From Cladopsammia gracilis (Eukaryota; Cnidaria; Anthozoa; Scleractinia; Dendrophylliidae): 64,000 bases of DNA. The position numbers and the translations under genes were made by a program. Below the pieces are notes generated by a model, which did not search any database, had not been told where the DNA came from, and worked only from the letters and a program-made list of their open reading frames with translations. This document shows, one piece after another, positions 22,436 to 33,164 of the stretch (position 1 is the first letter of the stretch; each line of letters starts with the position of its first letter). Location of the stretch: contig JAJGOT010000168.1 of NCBI GenBank assembly GCA_022457155.1, positions 627,001 to 691,000 of the forward strand. Direction: 5' to 3'.

Positions 22436-23731
22436 GGGGCCAACCATTTAACTTTTGAGGGGAGGGGTGGGTGATTTCTGGTCAGCAAGAATTTTTTTTT
22501 CTAGAGACCCGGTGTGCAGGATTTTTTTTTCCCTTCTCAATGCTTTGCAGGATATTTTTTTTTCCCTTCTCAGTTTTCTGCAGCATTTTTTTTCCTGAAG
22601 AAGGGTCAGTCCAAGTTTTCCAAAAATTGATTTACATTTACATTGTGGCTATTGCAGCAATAGTCCTGATATGGAGCCTTAAGATTTTGTAAGCTTTAGA
22701 CAATCTTTCTTCTTTGCTGTACAAATACCATTCGTGTTCTGTGTATCACACTTTTAGTCATATCCCACAAGCCCTACATTTTCACTGCTTGTTATCTTTA
22801 TGTATTGTGGGATACTTAAGGCCATTAGTATCAGCTATGCCTTGATGATGAGGCCTAACAAGGGCTTAGGCTGAAACAGCTGTCCATGGCTGCTAATGCT
22901 TGGGTTCAGTTCCTTTTATTGGTAGCTAAGGGGTAATACTTGCTACCTATGTGGACTTTGTGCCCTATTTGTGGCTACAGTTGACATTGTGCACTTTAGT
23001 GTGTAGTATGTAGTGTGCAGTATTCTGTGCATTACACTTTTAGCCACATCCCACAAGCCTTAGGTTTCCACTGCTATGCTTTTGTATTTAGTCATTCTTT
23101 ACACTCATGTCATATGAAGCCATTATAATATTGTCATATCATAAAGTGATGCACATCAAGGAAATGTAACAGAGATTCCAACCACATCTGATGGAAAATA
23201 GGGAGTAATTATTAGCGCTGTGGGCGCTATTGCGAGCGCCGAAGTCGCGAGTTTCTAGGGGGGTCCGGGGGCATGCCCCCCCCGGGAAATTTTGCAAATT
23301 TAGGTTCTCTCAAGTGCCATTTCCTGCATTTTGACATCATTCCGGCCAGAGTTATTCTATAAGGTCTATTCTCATCACACACATCTTTGTGCTTTTCTTT
23401 ACTGTCGTTAATCCACCTTTTCAGGCACTACCTGCACAAGACCTCTGTTTAGCTTGTGAGGAATCATGTACTTTCTTCATGAATACATCGTCGAAGAAGA
23501 AATTGGCAGACTGAGAATAGTTACAGTTTCGCTGGTGATTTTGTACAACTCTCAGTCTAAATAATAAAATAGCTTTGTAACATTTTTTTCTTCCTTACAG
23601 CACTGCAAGAATTTTTTTTCTATTCCATTTGTACTGCATGCAATTTTTTTCTTTCGACAAGCGCTTGCAGGAAATTTTTTTTCAAAATCACCCACCCCCC
23701 CCCCCCCCTCAAAAGTTAAATGGTCGGCCCC
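22436..23731. mobile_element. 1.3-kb non-autonomous DNA transposon, PIF/Harbinger-like, TTA target duplication
   Basis: The ends are 27-base terminal inverted repeats with one mismatch: left GGGGCCAACCATTTAACTTT, right the reverse complement of GGGGCCGACCATTTAACTTT. TTA flanks both sides (22433-22435 and 23732-23734), and removing the element restores GTTGTTATAAACAG of the host minisatellite. A three-base TTA/TAA duplication with GGG-starting termini is typical of PIF/Harbinger. No transposase frame is present. Inside are poly-T runs next to both ends, a palindromic GGGGGCATGCCCCC near 23270 that also occurs near 59630, and a stem-loop at 22841-22885. Confidence 0.85.
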
Positions 23732-23734
23732 TTA

Positions 23735-24840
23735 TAAACAGTTCGTCAATGACTAGAGACACTCATCGACAGTTGTGTTACACCAGTGTGTTAACATTCG
23801 ATAAAGTGGATCATTGTGTGGAATACAGTGTTGTTATAAACAGTCCGTCAATGACTAGAGACACTCATCGACAGTTGTGTTACACCAGTGTGTTAACATT
23901 CGATAAAGTGGATCATTGTGTGGAATACAGTGTTGTTATAAACAGTCCGTCAATGACTAGAGACACTCATCGACAGTTGTGTTACACCAGTGTGTTAACA
24001 TTCGATAAAGTGGATCGTTGTGTGGAAGACAGTGTTGTTATAAACAGTCCGTCAATGACTAGAGACACGCATCGACAGTTGTGTTACACCAGTGTGTTAA
24101 CATTCAATAAAGTGGATCATTGTGTGGAAGACAGTGTTGTTATAAACAGTCCGTCAATGACTAGAGACACTCATCGACAGTTGTGTTACACCAGTGTGTT
24201 AACATTCGATAAAGTGGATCATTGTGTGGAATACAGTGTTGTTATAAACAGTCCGTCAATGACTAGAGACACTCATCGACAGTTGTGTTACACCAGTGTG
24301 TTAACATTCAATAAAGTGGATCATTGTGTGGAAGACAGTGTTGTTATAAACAGTCCGTCAATGACTAGAGACACTCATCGACAGTTGTGTTACACCAGTG
24401 TGTTAACATTCGATAAAGTGGATCACTGTGTTGAATACAGTGTTGTTATAAACAGTCCGTCAATGACTAGAGACACTCATCGACAGTTGTGTTACACCAG
24501 TGTGTTGACATTCGATAAAGTGGATCATTGTGTTGAATACAGTGTTGTTATAAACAGTCCGTCAATGACTAGAGACACTCATCGACAGTTGTGTTACACC
24601 AGTGTGTTAACATTCAATAAAGTGGATCGTTGTGTTGAATACAGTGTTGTTATAAACAGTCCGTCAATGACTAGAGACACTCATCAACAGTTGTGTTACA
24701 CCAGTGTGTTGACATTCAATAAAGTGGATCATTGTGTTGAATACAGTGTTGTTATAAACAGTCCGTCAATGACTAGAGACACTCATCAACAGTTGTGTTA
24801 CACCAGTGTGTTGACATTCAATATGTGTGTTAACATTCTA
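23735..24840. repeat. 102-bp minisatellite, right block (about 11 units)
   Basis: Continuation of the array at 21585. Units here include a variant with TGTGGAAGACAG for TGTTGAATACAG. The plus frame is open across all units (23629-24915 as one frame, starting inside the transposon). The final unit decays after 24820. Confidence 0.9.
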
Positions 24841-26085
24841 TACAGTGTTATTTGCTATTTTGGTTTTGAACGCGAGGAACCCAGTAAAAAGCCGGGGGAA
24901 ATTTCAGTTGATTAATTACAGGCTGGTTTTTGAGACGGCAATACAACTTTGTATTGACGTCTCAAAAGCAGACAAAAGTATCTGAAAATCGTGATACGAC
25001 TTTGTAACATATATACATAGCCCAAGCCTAACAGCGTCGCACTTTGAACACAAGCTTAACTAAGGTGAAACTTAACTAAGGTGAAAGGTTGGAAGCACAA
25101 GAATTAAGATTGACGAACGGGCTATTTTCAATTTTAGCAATTCTCAAAAACAGTATTACGCGACCGTCTGCACAGTACATTTTTATAGACCGTACAAAAG
25201 TTTACAAAAACAACTTTTCTCTGTCTAGAATAACTAGTACCACTAGTTTCCGAATAAAATACAGTTTATGTTTGTCAAAAATTGCCCGAGAAACTGATTT
25301 GAAAATCAAAAATTGCAAAAATACACAAACATATTTGCATAAGGCGATGCGTGTGAAGATAGAACTGTACTATAAAATCAAAGTCTTGTTTTGTTTACAT
25401 AAAATCGCTTTTCAATCTATCTAATGAATGAACAAACACATAAAAATGGACAACACAATCTTCTTTCGAAAAAATTTATTCAAATCCCCATTAGTTTACG
25501 TTTAAAAGCAAAACGCGTACCATTTAATTATAACTCATCGAGTTCAAGCTTTCTTCGATGAAATTCAAGAGATCGATACAACTGAATTTAAGCACGTTTT
25601 AAAATCAATTCTGCAAAACTAACAATAACACTAATAAAAAGTCACTCACAGATTGATATCAACATAAATTCTCATCGAAAACTGTAATCTGTTTTACCTT
25701 TAAGTTCCTCGCTTGCTTGGAAATTCAAATCTCCGCTTCTGGTTCTGAAATCCGTAGAAAACAAACATCTCCCGCATGGATAAAAACGTAATACATGAAG
25801 TTCCTCGAAGCAAGATTTTATCCCTGAAAGCTCGTCATTTTCCACTAAAGCGGCTTCTGAGTATACCTTAATTAGTATCCCTGTCTTGAGTAGCAAACCG
25901 CGAAAAAATGCAGGAAAATAACGACTTTAATTCTCCGCTAGACACAACAAAACAACTAAAGTGTTTACCGAGCTCACGGCTGTGTGGCCGCGCGAAAAAC
26001 AAAGCCTTGCTTTCAAGATCCCGGATGTTGTTCAAACACGGTAGGCGGGCACACACGCGCCGGGAAACATTCCGCTAGCCATGAC
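24841..26085. other. AT-rich DNA without recognised gene; inverted copy of the shared motif
   Basis: 24945-25005 holds GTATTGACGTCTCAAAAGCA, the reverse complement of the motif found at about 18352 and 20960. Minus frames 25672-25896 and 25868-26056 and a plus frame 25089-25424 have no features I can identify. Nothing else stands out. Confidence 0.4.
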
Positions 26086-26266
26086 CATTCTCTATTTTCG
26101 AATTGCCCATAATACACCTTGTTTGCCCCCCAAATTTTGCATAAACTATTGTTTGTAAATGCTCTTGGGAGGACTGCATATTCCCAAGAGCATTTCAAAG
26201 CAATAGTTTATGCAAAATTTGGGGGGCAAACAGAGTGTATTATGGGCAATTCGAAAATAGAGAATG
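26086..26266. repeat. Foldback inverted repeat, arms about 85 bp
   Basis: 26086-26170 and 26182-26266 pair with only a few mismatches around an 11-base centre. Each arm includes a run of six C or G next to AAATTTTGCATAAACTAT. Likely a palindromic MITE. Confidence 0.85.
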
Positions 26267-26471
26267 CACAGGTTCTATGAGTATGGAGCTGCGCAGCCAG
26301 GCCTTTGGCCTGGCAAGTGCTCCGCTATTATTCGACTGTGACGTCATTTTACATTGTAAGGAAAAGGGAATGCGCAAAATATCTGAGCGTGTTACACAGT
26401 AGATTGCCGTGTTACACCTTAGTGTCCCGGTTTAAAGACGCAAGCTATTATGAATAAAAAATTTTAGTCGA

Positions 26472-26612
26472 ATAATAAATCCCTTATTCGATGGTTTAAC
26501 AGGTTATACTTGTGGATATTTTACTGATTGCTCGTAAAATATCGCGCGTATTATCTGTTAAACCATTGAATAAGGTGTATGTATTGACGTCTCAAAAGCA
26601 GACTAAAGTTTC
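26472..26612. repeat. Hairpin plus shared GACGTCTC motif
   Basis: CTTATTCGATGGTTTAACAG at about 26473 pairs with CTGTTAAACCATTGAATAAG near 26556. Next to it, at about 26579-26612, is another GTATTGACGTCTCAAAAGCA, in the same orientation as at 24950 and inverted relative to 18352 and 20960. It could be the end of a larger element. Confidence 0.55.
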
Positions 26613-27086
26613 TAAGAATCGTGATAATGACCGGTATTGTAAGGGCATGGGTACAAGTCCGTACAAGTCTGAATTTTTATGAACAAATGGTTGACAGTGT
26701 GCACTAAAGGCAATAGTAAACGCGACCGAGTGTGTTGTTGAGTTCAACTGAATTACAAGTTTATCGTAACTATTACAATTTTCTCAAATGTGAATGGTTC
26801 ATAAACCTTTGTATTTTTTTCTTATTTATATGCAAAGTTGCAATCGGACAGTTTCATGATCTTTTTCAATGCCTGTTTTGCTGTGATAAAATTGTATTAA
26901 CACTTTTGATTGATAAAAAGCCTTTATTCAAGTTATTCTCTTGAATTTCTTCTCAGAAATTGTTATGGTAGTAGGACTTCATGTCGTCCAATTCTGTGTA
27001 ATCATACTCGTGATTAACAAATCGCACTCCCGCTACGCGGTCGTCCGTTTTGTTAATCAGTCGTGTTTGAAAACAGGGTTTTTAAT
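26613..27086. other. No gene recognised
   Basis: AT-rich. A small hairpin lies around 27010-27064 (GATTAACAAA with TTTGTTAATC). Otherwise nothing to report. Confidence 0.4.
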
Positions 27087-28050
27087 TATAGGAATATAGG
27101 TATTAGGAATTAGGTATTAGGAATGACTAGCATCGAAGCGGAGTATACCAGATGTGCAATGCCCAAACATTTCACAATGAGGCACTTTCCAAGTAGGGAA
27201 AGATTACGTACCCGCCAAATATCAAGTTTTGTTATGTTATCTATTTTCATTTCTACGTTTTTCTTGTTATTTTCTTTCATGTTATAAGAAATAAACGTTC
27301 CTAGTGCTCTCAAAGGTTTGGAGTCGTTAAATGTCCGGGAGCCTAACCATATTGCTTTGGTCTTTTCCACGTTGAGTTTTAGACCTGAAATATCACCGAA
27401 TTGTTCTACAAGTTTAATTGAATTTTCGACTGAGGTTAAATTTCCTATAAAAAGTGTAGTGTCATCAGCAAATTGTCCAATCTTATGCTCGGTTGAAAAT
27501 AATTTGATTCCTTGTATAGTGCCATCTTGTCTAACCTTAGCTGCTAAGATTTCTACCCCTAAGATAAAAAGGTAAGGGGAGAGGGGACACCCCTGTCTTA
27601 CTCCCCTCGATAGTTTAAAGTAGTCTGTTGTATATCCATTATGTAAAACAGAGCTTTCAGTGTTCGTGTACAGCGTCATGACAAATTGCTTTAAAAAGTT
27701 TCCAGAGTTGATCAAGTTCAAAGTTTGCTGGATGACATCCCATTCTTCTGTGTCAAAAGCTTTTCGAACATCTAATAGGAGAAGTATACCAGGAATGTCC
27801 TAAAGTTTTGTTTGTAATGTCATTAATTAGTCTTATATTTTGTCCGATGTATCTACCTTTCATGAAGTCTGTTTGGTTACAGTTGATTAAACGCGGAAGG
27901 ACTTTTTCTATTCTCGAAGCGATTGCCTTTGACAAAATTTTATAGTCAACGTTTAACGAAGTTATTGGTCGCCAGTTAGATAGCTCTCGTATGTCTGTGT
28001 TTTTCTTTGGGTTAAGCGTTATTATTCCTCTACGAAAAAAGAAACAGCTG
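27087..28050 (-). pseudogene. LINE reverse transcriptase, 3' part of RT domain (L1/Tx1-like)
   Basis: The minus strand encodes the RT of a non-LTR retrotransposon: RRGIITLNPKK and NWRPITSLNVDYKILSKAIA, then FMKGRYIGQNIRL, a frame change near 27795, then GVRQGCPLSPYLFILGVEIL, FADDTTLFIG (catalytic Asp pair) and GLKLNVEKTKAIWLG. The GVRQGCPLSPYLFIL block resembles L1/Tx1-type elements. The frameshift and the missing 3' part make it non-functional. The 5' part of the same element type continues at 30589-31030, so about 2.5 kb has probably been inserted between the two. Confidence 0.8.
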
Positions 28051-28202
28051 GTGTTTTAAACAGGTACGTTTATAGCGTTATAGTGCTATCATTTTTAACT
28101 GTTACTTTTTTAACTGCCAATGAACATGATTACAATTAAATATTTTTTGAAATGTGCTTGTTATGAGATCAATATTTGCAAATGCATAGAAAGCTGCTTT
28201 TT

Positions 28203-28583
28203 ACAAATTAAAAGAATGAAAAGTCAATTTCGGATCTCCTAGTAATAGCTCGTCCTGAGCGTGTTGTGGCAGGCCTCGTCAGCTTCTTGCTCGTCTGCAG
28301 CGATGAACGCAAGAATACCATCATTTGAGTCATCTTCCCTAAAGTCCACGGCATCACTGTCATACTCATTGCTGTCAAGGTCACTTTCATCCGTGTCACT
28401 GCTTTCCCTACTGTTGTCATTTTCAGTCGATTCCATGTCGTCTCTCATTCCTATTTGACCAGTTGTAAGAGGATTCACCTGCTGCAAACAATGTCTGATG
28501 ATTGCCTTTACTTTTTCATTCTTGCTGCTCTTTAGATGCTGCTTCAGTCCATGATGTTTTAAATATTTGTTTAACTTAGGCAC
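28203..28583 (-). CDS. Fragment encoding an acidic protein with a SAP-like helical N-terminus
   Basis: The minus frame starts MPKLNKYLKHHGLKQHLKSS with a Lys-rich helix, then a strongly acidic Ser/Asp/Glu stretch (DTDESDLDSNEYDSD), and ends at TAG near 28240. The first 35 residues (leucines, then LKSSKNEKVKAIIRHCLQQ) resemble a SAP-type helix-turn-helix, but I cannot confirm this. It lies inside DNA that interrupts a LINE, so it may belong to the inserted element or be a retroposed gene piece. Confidence 0.3.
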
Positions 28584-29651
28584 ATGGAGCTTTTTTTTTT
28601 CAGTTTGGTTACATCCTCACACAGATCAGCCCAAGGTGATAATCCTCATATGACTTTTCTCCTGCAATCCTCATATGACTTTTCTCTTGCCTCCCTGCTT
28701 TCCCTTGCCCTTACCTCTGCTCTCTTCTTCTTTTTAAACTCCATCATCTTGAGATGCTGAATATAATCAATCACAAACTTCGACTTGACAATGAACTTAT
28801 CTGCAAATACAGCAAAATTTAAAAGATCATGACACCAGGCTCTTTCAGGCCAATGGCATTACCCTGAAGCTTGGAGAGAAATTCTCTCACGATTTAAATG
28901 TGGAGCACATCGCAAGCGTCGAGGCAAAGCTGTTGAAGGTTTCTTGCGAAATAGAAACCCTTGAAGAAAAGAACAAGACCTTTGACGGAACGGATTTTTC
29001 AAGGGCCTACAAGGAAAACTGATAAGTATCCAAGAACAGAAATGAAAATCGTCGGAAATCAAAGGACAGAAAGCGTAAACGGTTTGACGATAACGTCCGA
29101 CGAGTGTACCATATCTGCGTCGCAAACCCCCTTGCAAATGACCTTCCCCATTGTCTTCTTTATCCTCCTTCCTTGAAATCCCTGAAACATGCATAAATGT
29201 GGAAGTGGTGGCAACACTGCTGTTCAGAAAGGATGCACCGTTGCTCACCATCTGTGAGCAAAAACTACTTCAGCAATGCGGCGGGAAGCAGGCTGCTTAA
29301 CGGCCAATCTAAAGCCGTAAGTAAGGAATAGTGTGTACGATGTACTGCATCCTGAAGAGTATACCTTGGAGGACAAGTGCGAAACACAAGCGAAGAGGAA
29401 GAACAGGACGACGAAGAGGGAGATGAAGAACCAGACGCCTTGCCTCAGTGATTTGGGACTCCCACATAATGTGTAAGCTGAACTCAGCTGTACTGTAATG
29501 ACATATTGGTGCAAGGCAAGGACCCAAATATTTTTTTTTACCTTCTTCGGAAATGGCGGAGACAGCGTTCCTTTTTAGTAATTCTTCAAATAGGGCAAGT
29601 GGTGAATGCATTGAACTCCGTTAGTCAGCTTTTTATAATGAGGTATTGTAC
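28584..29651. other. Interior of the insertion that splits the LINE; no clear gene
   Basis: Contains a short direct repeat around 28640-28690 (ATCCTCATATGACTTTTCTC twice). Several short minus frames (28859-29611) overlap one another and show no recognisable domain. I see no secure coding region. Confidence 0.3.
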
Positions 29652-29655
29652 TTAA

Positions 29656-30044
29656 AGGGGTAATGTCACGGCGATTTTGGTCTTTTTTGCTCCAGTTAGT
29701 ACTAAAATGATTGCCTTGTGCTTTTGGTCTTACACGAATGCTCTTAGAGCATTGAAAATAAAATAACAACTGATTCCTTGAAGAAAAATTGAAGCATAAC
29801 CAGATTTAAGCGATTTTTCCAAGACACACAGCTCAGAACTTGGACAAATTGGCCAATTTTTACACTGAGTTGAAGTCCATTTCCATCCGAGCCATCTGCA
29901 ACCAAAAACACTAATTTGTAGTTTCAGTGCACTAATATAACAATAAATTGATAACAAATTTGGAGCATCATTTGTAGGTTTCCATCGATATAAATATATT
30001 TTATGACCTTTCAAAGTGATGGTAAAAAAAGGGACATTACCCCT
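29656..30044. mobile_element. 389-bp MITE with TTAA target duplication
   Basis: Terminal inverted repeats AGGGGTAATGTC and GACATTACCCCT, with TTAA on both flanks (29652-29655, 30045-30048). TTAA duplications are typical of piggyBac-type transposition. No coding capacity. A second, unrelated TTAA element occurs at 49005. Confidence 0.75.
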
Positions 30045-30048
30045 TTAA

Positions 30049-30430
30049 AAGTATTGTATAGCATCAAATTTTTATGGTAGTGTTATCTATTACTTTTAAT
30101 AATAGCAACAAACCGACTCAGATATACGCAAAAAAAAAAAACAACATTTGACGAGTTAAAGTCAGTTTATTTTATTTTATCAGCTTCGCCAAATCAAGTA
30201 CATATAATTATATACCAAAAACAAATGAGAGAGGCAGGGTATCGGCAACAGCATAGCCAATTACTGCGGGCCCAAACACTGTTATTTACACTGAGTTCTT
30301 CAACACAAACGTTGGCAACATGTTTTCTTGATAGTTTGGAACTGTTTTACCGTTTAACATATGTTTATATTTTGTGAATAATTAGCAAGAGATTTTCTCT
30401 TCAATTTGTTAAAATTCCGAACCAATATTT
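30049..30430. other. No feature recognised
   Basis: AT-rich, with an A run near 30130. Nothing identifiable. Confidence 0.35.
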
Positions 30431-30585
30431 ACCTCCAAAATTTTGCCCGACCCCCCCTTATCTTCATTTTTTTGGGGACAGCCCCCCCTTAAAGCCATTT
30501 TTTTCGCATACCCCCCTCCCCCCCCTCAAATCCCACCAGCCCCCCCCCCCTCCCCCTCCCCACCTCATAAAAAGTGAACGGTCCC
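30431..30585. mobile_element. One end of a Harbinger-like element
   Basis: Read on the minus strand, it begins GGGACCGTTCACTTTTTATG after a TTA, followed by G-rich runs (plus strand: long C runs). This resembles the ends of the element at 22436 (GGGGCC, then TTTAACTTTT, then GAGG with G runs). It abuts the LINE sequence at 30589. I did not find the partner end. Confidence 0.5.
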
Positions 30586-30588
30586 TAA

Positions 30589-31030
30589 GAAGATCTTGGC
30601 CTAATAACTCGACGAAACACCTGAAAAAACTTGACGGTAAAACCATCTTTTCCTGGTGATTTTCCATTCCTCGTTGATTTTAAAGCTGTTCGGCATTCTT
30701 CTAAGGTTAATTTACCCTCACATTCTTCGTATTCCTCCTCGCATAGTTTTGATATTAGATCTATGTTCCTCGTGACCCACTTGTAGCCTTGCAAGATGAA
30801 GTATACAAATTACCATAAAAAGTTTTAATTTCGTCAATTATTTGACTCTCGTTAACTGTGATATGAGCCTCGGAAACTTTCAGTTCAGTTAAGACTTTCT
30901 TGTTGAATTTGTTTTTTTTCATATCGCAGAAATACTTGGTAGGTTTCTCCCCTTCCTCAATCCATCGTACATTGGAGCGAAACATGGCGCCTTCGGCCTT
31001 TTTTTCATAAAGACGTCTAAGCTCATTTTA
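30589..31030 (-). pseudogene. LINE fragment, linker and start of RT
   Basis: The minus strand encodes RWIEEGEKPTKYFCDMKKNK, then a frame change near 30790, then GKLTLEECRTALKSTRNGKS and PGKDGFTVKFFQVF, which are the linker before the RT and RT motif 0/1 of a non-LTR retrotransposon. The orientation and motif order fit the fragment at 27087-28050. About 20 residues between the two pieces are missing. Confidence 0.75.
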
Positions 31031-31469
31031 ATTTTAATTGTTAACCAGTCGTGTTTACAGATCGGATTGGACTCCAATCAGTCTTTTACCACTATTAATC
31101 GCATAAATAACAAAATTTGAGAATAAAAAGGCTGTGTGGTCTTTTGTTGTACTCAAGACGTTCAAGGATATTTTCTATCAGTATGAAAGCATGAGAAAAA
31201 CACGAATTAACGCTCGCGCAACGAAGATGTCCAATTACCGCTATCCAATTACATAAAAACGTCAGGGTTATTTTCGTAGAGAAACAGTAATAACAAGACG
31301 CTGTGGGAGCGTATACTTGGGCGTCGTTGTATTAGGCATATTGGAGAATAATTGACTTGGGAATCTGCATGCACGTTATTTCACGGTTTGATGATAGGGA
31401 GTATTCGGTTAGTGTGAGCAGTCTAACAAAGAAGCTCGTTAACCGTCTAAAACAAGAAGACACAGTACA
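31031..31469. other. No gene recognised
   Basis: AT-rich spacer between two LINE fragments. Nothing identifiable. Confidence 0.35.
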
Positions 31470-32290
31470 CTTAGCGTGCGAGATAATAATAATAATAATA
31501 ATAATAATCTTTATTGAGATGACTTTTCATATAAAATATGGTTTTCAAAAAGGATCTCGCAAAATTAAGAAGAAAAAAAATACAAAACACACACAATTCG
31601 CGAAGAAGTTAAAAGCTAAAATATATAAAAAAAACTATTAAAATGTACACAATATTAATTCAAATTTTTAAAATTATAAATTTAAAATTTAAAAAGATCA
31701 CGTTTAAAATTATTCAGATTCACGGTTTGTTTGATTGATTGGCTAAGGGAGTTAAAATCCTTAATAGCTGGTATGCAGTCCTTTGTTTGCCCCAGTTCCT
31801 TTTGACACTTGGAAGTCTGAGATTTAGCTTAATTCTAGTATTGTAATCATGTTGTTGTTTGCTGTCTTATGAGCTTCATATCATGCTCAACAAGCCCATT
31901 TAAACACTTATACACATAAATAAATACATCTTCTCTGAAAACGCCTTTTTTCTAATGGAACCCACTTAAGAGTGTCAAGCGCATGTGTAGCAGATGAATA
32001 AAGAGGTCTGTCTAAAATTATTTTAGCAGCCTTATTCTGCAAGACTTGTAAACTGAACATTAAGGTTACATTATGCTTGTCTCCCCAGACAAGGTCAGCA
32101 TAATCAAATAAAGGCATGACAAGACTATTATAAAATAGAAGGCGTGCACTAAAAGGTAATAAATGTTTAATGCGATTAATGAGACCAAGCCTTTGATTGA
32201 TTTTACCAGCAATGTATTCAACATGATTTGTCCATGTAAAATCAGATGATATAAAAATTCCAAGGTATTTGAACCTGTTGAAATCGCAAA
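31470..32290 (-). pseudogene. 5'-truncated LINE, C-terminal end with (ATT)n tail
   Basis: The minus strand reads FKYLGIFISSDFTWTNHVEY, then (after a frame change near 32110) YADLVWGDKHN, LQVLQNKAAKIILDRPLYSS and LDTLKWVPLEKRR, which is the region after the RT domain of CR1/L2/Jockey-type LINEs. The element ends in an ATT/AAT microsatellite at 31485-31509, a typical LINE 3' tail. Short and frameshifted, so inactive. Confidence 0.75.
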
Positions 32291-32930
32291 TTGTTAAAGT
32301 AGCGTGTCCACTGTGTCAAAAGACGAGTACATACTGAAAAATACAAATCGATGCCTACTTTGTACTTACCGTTAAAAAAAAGCCGTATGTCAGAGTTTCC
32401 CGATGGTTGTTATTGGTTTTAGCTAAATCTTGTAACTAGCTGGTCTGTGTTTCCGACACTTTTGAACACAGGGAGCCCATACAATCTGTTTGTGTAACAT
32501 AATGACCGTTTGTAATTTTATAGGAAATGTATGGGATTTACCTAAATTTCATATTATAGCGACGTATCGCCAAATGTATGTACTGATCAACGCTAAATAA
32601 ACGTTAAATTACCTTATTTGTTGTGCGTTGTCGTCCTTTTGCCGTAAAAGTGATATTTTGAGCGATTTTGAAGGATTCTGAGTTCGCCGTTGACTGTACG
32701 TCTAACGTACACACGACGTACACAAGGAGCAATGTTAATAAGGTAGTTCTCAAGATCGCAAAAATGAAAGAAAGTAAAAAAGTTATGATGTGCAAACATT
32801 ACATCAAGCAACATTTTGACGCTATCTTGAAGTAATTTCACAAAACCAGTGTTCATCTCTCGGTCAATTTATTACCAGTTTATAAAGAGTAAGGTTTGAA
32901 ATGTTATTGCCATTTTTGAGAAATCAAACA
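32291..32930. other. No gene recognised
   Basis: AT-rich. A GTACGTCTAACGTACACACG-like imperfect palindrome lies near 32697. The short minus frames here have no recognisable domain. Confidence 0.35.
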
Positions 32931-33164
32931 CAGCATGAAAAAGCTTAAGCTTAAAGCTTGCGTAAAGTTGTAATTTACACAACTTTACGCAACATTTACA
33001 CTTTGTAAAGTCGACCTTTACGCTATCTTTACGCGAAGGCGTAAAGCTTAAGTAAAAGAACATTGTAAGCTGGTCGTAAAGCTGGTGTAAATGTGCTGTA
33101 AAGTCAATATTTAAATATACGTAATGGAAGCATAAAGATGGCGTAAAGTTTAACTTTACACAAA

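Noticed and set aside
21591..24915. 276- and 428-aa proteins of 34-residue repeats
   Set aside because: Same reasoning for the 102-bp unit; the right-hand frame even starts inside the inserted transposon.
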